Positions 1 to 6,082 of a stretch of DNA of 20,613 bases are shown one piece after another. Where the stretch lies: contig JAYMTF010001917.1 of assembly GCA_036897485.1 (NCBI GenBank), positions 1 to 20,613 on the forward strand. The letters run 5' to 3'. The notes beneath the pieces are model-generated. The model saw nothing but the letters and a program-made list of their open reading frames with translations, was not told where the DNA came from and searched no databases. The position numbers and the translations under genes were made by a program. This DNA comes from Pelargonium nanum. Its lineage: Eukaryota > Streptophyta > Magnoliopsida > Geraniales > Geraniaceae. How positions within the stretch are numbered: position 1 is the first letter of the stretch; each line of letters begins with the position of its first letter.

Positions 1-297
1 TACAGTCAGACATTTACCAAACATAACTGACTTTTTGAAGCACCTCCTTACAGCTCCTTAAAGTTTTCACTCCTCCTTACATCTACTTAAAGTTTTGCAA
101 AGTTATGCAGTAGACTAAACAAACAAGCCCTTAGTGGACTATCTATTTCCATGTTCCTTTCTGCTTTCTCACTTCAGTGCCTGTTGCTTCGTAGATTTTG
201 GTATTTATAATCAATATCTTTTTGAAAGTTTTATGTTTACATTTTGTGTGTCCAATCAAATACTGGCTACCGTTAAATTATTTCCGAATCAGATGCG

Positions 298-386
298 ACA
301 CACTTAGGGTTGTTCATGAACAGGGTCGGACCGAAAAAATTACCCCAGACCGGACCGGATGATAATTAGGGCTGTCACACACTTAG
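298..386. repeat. Short insertion flanked by 10-bp direct repeats
   Basis: The 10-mer ACACACTTAG occurs at 298-307 and again at 377-386. Between the copies lie 69 bp that are GC-richer than the surroundings and contain GGTCGGACCG and GACCGGACCGG blocks and a TTAGGGCTGTC end. GGGCTGTC-like ends followed by GGACC/CCGAC blocks are common in plant hAT-type and related short repeats, and hAT elements make 8-bp target duplications. No good terminal inverted repeat is visible, so the class is unsure. The direct repeat is seen; its reading as a target-site duplication is inference. Confidence 0.4.
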
Positions 387-730
387 CTGTTCCTCTTAAT
401 AATTATCAATTCTTTTCATATAATCATGTATTATTTGCCACTATATAATCATGAAATTTGTGACCTGATAAACTATTGGCTATTGCATACTTTCACATGT
501 GTTCTCAAAATTGTTCACAATCTCATTTTGTCTTTATGGATCAAGACATAGGTAGCTCCTGGTGAGTTTGGATCGAAGACGCGTCCTTCCAAAAAATATT
601 TAAGACAACTCGAAGTGTTTTCCACATCATAAGAATTGAATCGAGAAAAACAACGTTACAAACAAGAACCAAATATTCGGAAAAGCATAAAACACCATAC
701 ACATACCTAAAAAATGACTCATTATATACA

Positions 731-1329
731 TGAACGGATCCAGAATATTTATCTAGTGGGGCAAATTTTTTTAACTATAAATTTAGTTTAGACTAATAGT
801 CAAACTAATGAAATCATGACACTACTTTAAAATTTTACTCATGCATACTCTAATGAATTTTTTGGAGCCAAGCAACCCAATAGATCCATAATTTTATTGA
901 ATCTCATGCTTAGTTTAATCAAAATAACTCTTGGCTTACACTCTTTATATATTAAAAAGGTGTAAATGCTGAATATGTAGCATTCGTCAACTATAATTAT
1001 CTTTTACACTTCTATTTTTAAGATTTACGAAATGACATGAAATGAAGTTCAAAATTACAATAAATCAATATCTAAAAAGTCTATTAAGAACCAAATACAA
1101 TTTTAATTAGTAGTTCAATTTAAAATGAACAAGGGTAGATGTGATGAGGTGGTGATAAAAGTTTTCAAATTAATGGGGCAAAGTGAATTTTTTTAAATGA
1201 TTGTGGGGGCAAATTGAAAAAGAACCAAGGACTTATATGAAAAAGAAAAAGAAATTAAAAGGTAAATATTAAAAACAAAAACTTCAGTGGGGGCAACAGC
1301 CCTCACACAAGCCTTGGTAGATCCGTCCA
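731..1329. mobile_element. Non-autonomous Mutator-like (MULE/MITE) element
   Basis: The left end TGAACGGATC (731-740) and the reverse complement of the right end, TGGACGGATC (1320-1329), match at 9 of 10 positions, giving short terminal inverted repeats. The 10-bp word ATTATATACA lies directly left of the element (721-730) and again 2 bp past the right end (1332-1341), which fits a 9-11 bp target duplication of the Mutator superfamily. The interior (about 600 bp) is AT-rich, has TAGTGGGGCAAA near one end and GTGGGGGCAACAGCCC near the other, and shows no long open frame, so it cannot encode its own transposase. A different DNA-transposon family is possible because the inverted ends are short. 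Confidence 0.6.
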
Positions 1330-1854
1330 TAATTATATACACAGAGTATAAGAAAAAAATGGCTTAGGTTAAACTAAGTAAGAAGATGAAACATCATTCA
1401 ATTTCAATCATAACATTCTAATTTTTTGATGAGGTGTGTCAGCTTCAATGACGATTTAGTTTAAGACAAACACTTCTTCACATAGACTTATTAATCAGAT
1501 AAATTTACTTTATATATTTTTCATATAATGACATACGTGTCATGCAAGTATAAAGATATGAATTATAAATTATTTTATTAATGTTTCGTCAATGCATCAA
1601 GTGTATCATGTGTTTTATAGACTATGTGTTTTGCGCAATACATGTATAAAAAATAATATAGTGATATTATATATGTTGGATTTTTATTTATTTAATCTAA
1701 TAAAATTTGAAACATATATAATTTTTATTGTGTATTTTAAACTAAAAGAAAATCCAAGACAGTTAAGTCTAGGTTTATAACCCGACGGTATGTGGAACTC
1801 TTGTTTGCGCTATTAAATAAAATAACTGATTAAAAAAAATTGTTTCTAATAATA

Positions 1855-1949
1855 AAAGAAAGCTTAGATTTGTTTCAAAAAAAAAAAAAGAAAGCTTAGA
1901 TTAACGATGCATACCTGCACCTTTCGAAAAAAAACAATGCATACCTGCA
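1855..1949. repeat. Two adjacent short tandem duplications with A-runs
   Basis: AAAGAAAGCTTAGATT is present at 1855-1870 and at 1887-1902 (32-bp step). ATGCATACCTGCA is present at 1907-1919 and 1937-1949 (30-bp step). Each pair is separated by a poly-A tract. This looks like replication slippage or repair duplication at A-runs. No coding or regulatory role is evident. Confidence 0.7.
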
Positions 1950-2225
1950 ACTGCAAGAAACAAATAATATTGTTACACCAAAACAAAGCAAACGGAGGAA
2001 AACAAACAACAATGTTGTGTTGGAGGCACACAACTTTTATTTCATTGGGCATAAGTATAACGAATGAAGTGGCCAGTGGGTAGGCAAAACTTAGTCCTCC
2101 ATTAGTGATGTCGACTGTAAACTTTTACACCTAAAGTAGGATAATAATTATATTAGTAATTTGTAGAGGGGACAAATTAATAGATCCAATTCGATGGTAC
2201 CCGCAATTTAATTATCGCAATTTTC

Positions 2226-2487
2226 AGAGGAGCCGTAGGATATTTTACCAAAGGCGGTGGCGTATTATGACGTTATTGGCGGTCGGAACAAGAAGAACCA
2301 TATGTATAGACTTGATTCAACAGTGAGAGAGGACTATCCTAACGTCATCCATGTGGATGTGGCAGTCTCATCAATTGTGCCTACTAACGATCGAGGAGTT
2401 CATAACATTACATATGAGATATTTGAAGGGGACGCCAATATTTTAGTAGTGGAACCCCTAACTATTGTATGTAACATAAATTATTAA
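2226..2487 (+). pseudogene. Possible relic of an En/Spm (Ptta-type) plant transposase
   Basis: The frame read through 2257-2487 contains YYDVIGGRNKKNHMYRLDS. This resembles the GG-x-KKG-x-VYGLGS stretch that recurs near the C-terminus of plant Ptta/En/Spm-family transposase proteins. The frame starts at a GTG codon, has an in-frame stop just upstream (TAG near 2236), and ends after about 76 residues, so it is not an intact gene. The rest of the transposase domain is not recognisable on either side. The family link is from remembered motif shape only. The region could instead be a chance open frame. Confidence 0.35.
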
Positions 2488-3048
2488 AATTTAACACCAT
2501 TAATAGCTTGTAAAATCTAGATTTCTTGTTCAACAAACTGAAACACAAAAGGGCCTCCAGAATTTACGGGACACAATAGGCTAATAGCCAACAAAAGTTA
2601 GTGCAATAATACATAATTGGGAAGATTTTACTCTAGGTGGATAGTACATAATCACATAACATACATATAATACCTCAATCAAATAGTTAATCGTGCCCCC
2701 ATTTACATTTTATTAGTTTCTTTTTACCAAATGATACTGAAATTTTATATTGAACTCGTTGAGTTAAGATTAATAGTCAATATGTGATTTAATTTGGGGC
2801 CAAAAATGGTAAAGAACGGGCTTTGTCACGAGGCCTTCAATAGTTTTCCTGGAGAGAAGATCCAAAAAGAAAACAAAAGTGAAGCAAATCATTGGGCCCA
2901 ACCGAAGAGCCCATTAGAACACAGACGGTGTGTGAAAAAACTGGAAGACTGTGGAAGATGGTAGAATCCATTGGAAACAGAGAGAATAGAAGGGAAGAGA
3001 ACAGATCATCCTTGCCATGCTACACGCAGCACCGCCACGTAGCAAACC
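2488..3048. other. Intergenic; distal promoter of the first sHSP gene
   Basis: No gene is seen. The left part is AT-rich. From about 2935 to 3005 there is a run of GAA triplets (GGAAGA, GGAAGA, AGAATC, GGAAAC, AGAATAGAAGG) that could add weak heat-shock-factor contacts, but the alternating TTC partners are missing, so it is not called as a true heat-shock element. Confidence 0.4.
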
Positions 3049-3068
3049 AGAACCTCCCAGAATCGTCG
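3049..3068 (+). promoter_or_regulatory. Heat-shock element of the first sHSP gene
   Basis: Four contiguous pentamers read AGAAC CTCCC AGAAT CGTCG. Units one and three are perfect nGAAn; units two and four are one-base-degenerate nTTCn. The site lies 10 bp upstream of the TATA box, the usual arrangement in plant sHSP promoters. Binding by heat-shock factors is inferred. Confidence 0.55.
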
Positions 3069-3078
3069 TCCTCTCTCC

Positions 3079-3086
3079 TATATATA
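3079..3086 (+). promoter_or_regulatory. TATA box of the first sHSP gene
   Basis: The sequence CCTATATATACC carries TATATATA at 3079-3086. It predicts a transcription start near 3110-3115 and an A-rich 5' leader of about 90 nt before the ATG at 3201, which is typical of plant sHSP genes. Confidence 0.7.
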
Positions 3087-3200
3087 CCACAATCCTCCAT
3101 CTCCAATCGTCATCAAGAATCGAATCAAAGCAAACGATAAAAATCTACTAGCGATTTTCAACAAGTTTCCCATTTGCAGTTCCTAGAATCTTAATCGGCA

Positions 3201-3683
3201 ATGGCGATGATTCCGAGCATTTTCGGCAGTGGCCGCAGGAGCAACGTGTTCGACCCAATGTCGCTCGACATCTGGGATCCATTTGAGGGTTTTCCGTTCG
3301 GCAACAGCTTGGCCAACGTTCCGTCCTCGGCTCGCGACACCTCTGCTTTCGTCAACACCAGGATCGACTGGAAGGAGACTCCGGAGGCTCATGTGTTCAA
3401 AGCTGATCTTCCGGGGCTGAAGAAGGAGGAGGTGAAGGTGGAGGTCGAGGACGGGAAGGTGCTTCAGATCAGCGGCGAGAGGAGCAGGGAGCAGGAGGAG
3501 AAGAATGACAAGTGGCACCGCGTGGAGAGGAGCAGCGGCAAGTTCATGAGGCGCTTCAGGCTGCCGGAAAACGCCAAGTTGGACCAAGTGAAGGCTGCGA
3601 TGGAGAATGATGTCCTCACTGTGACTGTGCCCAAGGAGGAGGTGAAGAAGCCTGAGGTCAAGGCCATTAACATCTCTGGCTGA
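3201..3683 (+). CDS. Cytosolic class I small heat-shock protein (about 18 kDa)
   Basis: This intronless 160-residue protein is an ATP-independent chaperone of the HSP20 family, which forms oligomers that hold unfolding proteins during heat stress in the cytosol. Visible features are the class I N-terminus [19 protein letters not shown], followed by [13 protein letters not shown], an alpha-crystallin domain from about residue 53 to 145 ([42 protein letters not shown]), and the C-terminal tail ending INISG with the I-x-I anchor. There is no signal peptide, transit peptide or ER-retention tail. The ATG at 3201 is chosen because it gives the standard class I start. One oddity: the conserved A-x-x-x-x-G-V-L motif reads with Asp137 (GAT at 3609-3611) in place of Gly. 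The gene faces a second sHSP gene tail to tail. A heat-shock element and a TATA box lie just upstream. Confidence 0.96.
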   Translation: MAMIPSIFGSGRRSNVFDPMSLDIWDPFEGFPFGNSLANVPSSARDTSAFVNTRIDWKETPEAHVFKADLPGLKKEEVKVEVEDGKVLQISGERSREQEEKNDKWHRVERSSGKFMRRFRLPENAKLDQVKAAMENDVLTVTVPKEEVKKPEVKAINISG

Positions 3684-3742
3684 AAAGGCTAAATCATCAT
3701 CACTTTCATCTGGCGTTTTGGATCTTAAGGTCTCATGTTTTC

Positions 3743-3748
3743 AATAAA
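3743..3748 (+). terminator. Polyadenylation signal of the first sHSP gene
   Basis: AATAAA lies about 60 nt after the stop codon, within TTTTCAATAAATTG, and is followed by a T/G-rich stretch (GTGTGTGTGTTTG near 3785). This is a reasonable near-upstream element for 3' end formation in a plant gene. Confidence 0.5.
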
Positions 3749-4213
3749 TTGTCAATGGTGTGAGTCTTCTGTTTGTCAAATGGGAGTGTGTGTGTGTTTG
3801 TCTATGGAGTTTGAGAGCGGTTTTGTAATGGCAAAAAGTGAATGAAAATGATCACATTTCAATATCTGAATCCATTCTATGGCACCAGATTGATAAAAAT
3901 CTATAAGGCTCTTCTATGAAACAACCAATTGAGAATTGAAATATTCACAGTCTCAAACATCATCTATTACTTTGTGCTTCTTATTTCATAGAAGGATCAT
4001 CCACATTGATTTCATTTGAGAAACCATTCCTGCTATGTATACTCAGAATTTTTATTCAGAAGACAATGAAAAACAGAGCTCAATACCAGAAGGATTGTAT
4101 GTTTGACAGAAATTGAAAAAATGACACTGAAATCCAGAAAATGAAACAAAACAAAGTCCCCAGCAAACACATGACGAATCATTAACCAGACATCTCAAAA
4201 GACAAATGACGAA
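3749..4213. other. Shared 3' intergenic space between convergent sHSP genes
   Basis: No gene is seen. It contains a perfect 10-bp inverted repeat, TTCTATGAAA at 3912-3921 and TTTCATAGAA at 3984-3993, with a 62-bp loop. A minus-strand AATAAA (TTTATT at 4051-4056) lies about 160 nt past the stop of the minus-strand sHSP gene and may serve as its polyadenylation signal. Confidence 0.5.
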
Positions 4214-4732
4214 TCACCGCCCAGAAATCTCAACAGACCTGATGCCAAGGTTCTTAGCCTCCACCACCTTGGGGATGGTCACAGTCAACACTCCGTCCTC
4301 CATCGCCGCACTCATCCCCTCCGTCTTAGCGTTTTCTGGCAGACAGAACCTCCTCGAGAACTTTCCAGTGACTCTCTCCATGCGGTGCCAGGTCTCCGGT
4401 TTCTCGGCCTTGTCGCGGACTCTCTCGCCGGTGATCGCCAGAACCTTGGTATCGTCCTCGATCTGTACCTTCAAGTCCTCCTTCTTCAGCCCCGGCACTT
4501 CCACCTGGAACACGTGCTCGGTCTCCGTCTCCTTCCAGTCCACCCTGGCCTGCGCGAACGACGCCACCTCAAAGAGCGAGGCGGTGGGGTTGGGCGGCGG
4601 GCGTGCGGCGGTCGCTGGAGCGAGGGGCGGAGCCATGCCGTCGTAGGGGGCCCAGAGGTCCGACGAGAATGGGAACGAGTCGTAAAAATCGTCGGATCGG
4701 CGGCGACTCAAAAATGGAGGAATGATCGACAT
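4214..4732 (-). CDS. Class I-like small heat-shock protein (172 residues)
   Basis: This intronless HSP20-family chaperone is on the minus strand, convergent with the sHSP at 3201-3683. The chosen ATG (4732) gives MSIIPPFLSRRRSDDFYDSF, matching the class I pattern MS-[IL]-IP. Residues 35-50 are rich in Pro and Ala, an unusually long spacer for class I. The alpha-crystallin domain runs from about 65 to 155 (ARVDWKETETEHVFQVEVPG, TGERVRDKAE, WHRMERVTGKFSRRF, AMEDGVLTVTIPK), with the GVL glycine intact. The tail ends SVEISGR with a V-x-I anchor. Cys130 sits where the first gene has Arg (FCLPENAK versus FRLPENAK). A second in-frame ATG at 4783 would add 17 residues and appears to lie inside the transcript. 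No targeting peptide is evident for the short form. Divergence from its neighbour argues against a recent tandem copy. Confidence 0.93.
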   Translation of the reverse strand: MSIIPPFLSRRRSDDFYDSFPFSSDLWAPYDGMAPPLAPATAARPPPNPTASLFEVASFAQARVDWKETETEHVFQVEVPGLKKEDLKVQIEDDTKVLAITGERVRDKAEKPETWHRMERVTGKFSRRFCLPENAKTEGMSAAMEDGVLTVTIPKVVEAKNLGIRSVEISGR

Positions 4733-4838
4733 TGTTGTGGGTGGTGTGGAGCGAAGAGAATGAGAATTGCAGGGACTGAACATTTTGTAAGAGGTCAAAT
4801 GGTGTGAGAGGCGGTTTCAGGATTTGTAACTGAAAAGG

Positions 4839-4857
4839 TATATATCTAGAAGGTTCC
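4839..4857 (-). promoter_or_regulatory. Heat-shock element abutting a TATA box, second sHSP gene
   Basis: On the minus strand the sequence reads GGAACCTTCTAGATATATAC. GGAAC CTTCT AGA is a heat-shock element with two perfect units and a half third unit (4857-4845), running straight into TATATA (4844-4839). A CCAAT/ATTGG motif overlaps the distal edge (plus-strand CCAAT at 4856-4860). The predicted transcription start is near 4810, which places both candidate ATGs (4783 and 4732) in the mRNA. Confidence 0.75.
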
Positions 4858-4915
4858 AATACCGCGGATTTACTTGTAATTTTATTTACAAAATTGGAAA
4901 TATGCATATGATTTA

Positions 4916-4929
4916 ATGCATGCATGCAT
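4916..4929. promoter_or_regulatory. ATGC tandem palindrome containing RY-type CATGCA motifs
   Basis: ATGCATGCATGCAT is a self-complementary run made of 3.5 ATGC units. CATGCA is the core of the RY element bound by plant B3 factors in seeds. The site is about 60 bp upstream of the heat-shock element of the minus-strand sHSP gene, and some sHSP genes are active in seed maturation. A regulatory role is inference; it may be a simple repeat. Confidence 0.3.
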
Positions 4930-5084
4930 CATTGTGGCCATTAAGTAATATTAAGATCACTCTTTAATCTTTATGTGCTAGTGTGGGGTTCATGCACATA
5001 CATGTGAAAATAGAATTTGAGAGACAAAATTCTACTCCTGTCCTCTGCCACTACACATATTGCACCTAACCAAGTTTGTGTCAC

Positions 5085-5680
5085 ACTGACATAATTTGAT
5101 TTAATTTACTCATTTTGATGTGACCAATTTTGAAAACTAAATTTGACTCACTTTGACCCAAATCTACTTTGTGTAACCTACTCTCAATAATTTTGATATA
5201 AATTAACTAGATTTTACATGATTTCTCCCACTATGACATGATTTGAGTAAATTTTATCTAACTAAATTAGCCAAATTTAACTTGTGTTAATCTAAATATA
5301 CTAATTTGATCTAAATTGACTATCTCATGATGTTTAACACACATATACATATATATATGGACTCGATACGACATTATTTCACTGAATTTGACTTAATTAA
5401 ACAAATTGATTATGCAAGTCTTGATTTTACTTGGTTCTAACTAAATTGATATTAAAACTTAGTTTTACTATGTGCGATCTAAATTGAGAAAGTTCGTAAT
5501 AATTTAACGAATGTTGATCCTAATGAATTATGTGTATCTTAAGTTTAACCTAAATTGACTAAATTTGTCCCTTTTTGACCTAGTACTTACTTTCATTTAT
5601 GTCTAATTTTGACCTAATTGAACTAGGATTGAAATAATTTGACAATTCTTGATCTGAAAACTCAATTGATCTTATTTAGC
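5085..5680. repeat. Degenerate TTGAC-rich repetitive tract
   Basis: About 600 bp with no open frame consists of drifting versions of a unit like TTTGACCTAAATTGACTAAA. Clear instances are TTTGATCTAAATTGACTA (near 5312), TTTAACCTAAATTGACTAAA (near 5546) and TTTTGACCTAATTGAACTA (near 5607). No fixed period can be measured by eye. It looks like an old minisatellite or a decayed repeat array. It lies between the promoter of the minus-strand sHSP gene and the 3' end of the DUF620 gene. The rest of 5681-6082 is AT-rich and shows nothing clear. Confidence 0.5.
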
Positions 5681-6082
5681 CTTATCAACAAAAAAAATTC
5701 CTCATAATTATACAAAGATCACTAACTTAAACCAATTCATATGATACGGCTAAATTATGAGGAAACAGAGGATTCGTACAAAGACAATAGGTTGTAGGGC
5801 ATTGCTGCCAAAAATATTAAGCCCAAATCCATCTGGGCATTCAACGTATGGTTGTTCATTTTGATTTTAGGATTTTGTAATTTGGAGTTTTAGTAATTTG
5901 AGTTTATTGTAAATTTTTAGTTTATTTTCAACAACATTGTTTTTCGCAACAAAAATTTCCAAATCTAAGATGTTTGTAGCAATTCCATTGTCCAACGTAT
6001 CATTCCCTTTTGCAACTTTATATAACTAAGATGAACATCATATATAACATGATCGTATATGTACAAACTGAAACCAGCTCAA

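Noticed and set aside
1592..1780. A 62-residue plus-strand frame in AT-rich DNA
   Set aside because: It is hydrophobic and biased to AT-rich codons, with no gene context; a chance open frame.
3183..3587. A 134-residue open frame antisense to the first sHSP
   Set aside because: It is the mirror of a GC-rich, strongly conserved coding region, rich in Leu and His with no family resemblance. The plus-strand protein fully explains the conservation.
3912..3993. Inverted repeat TTCTATGAAA/TTTCATAGAA considered as a miniature transposon or a heat-shock element
   Set aside because: No target duplication flanks it, arms are only 10 bp, and the TTC-GAA spacing of three bases does not fit a heat-shock element.
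4206..4807. Open frames of 146 and 140 residues antisense to the second sHSP
   Set aside because: Shadow frames of the real minus-strand gene. They have low-complexity composition and no motif.
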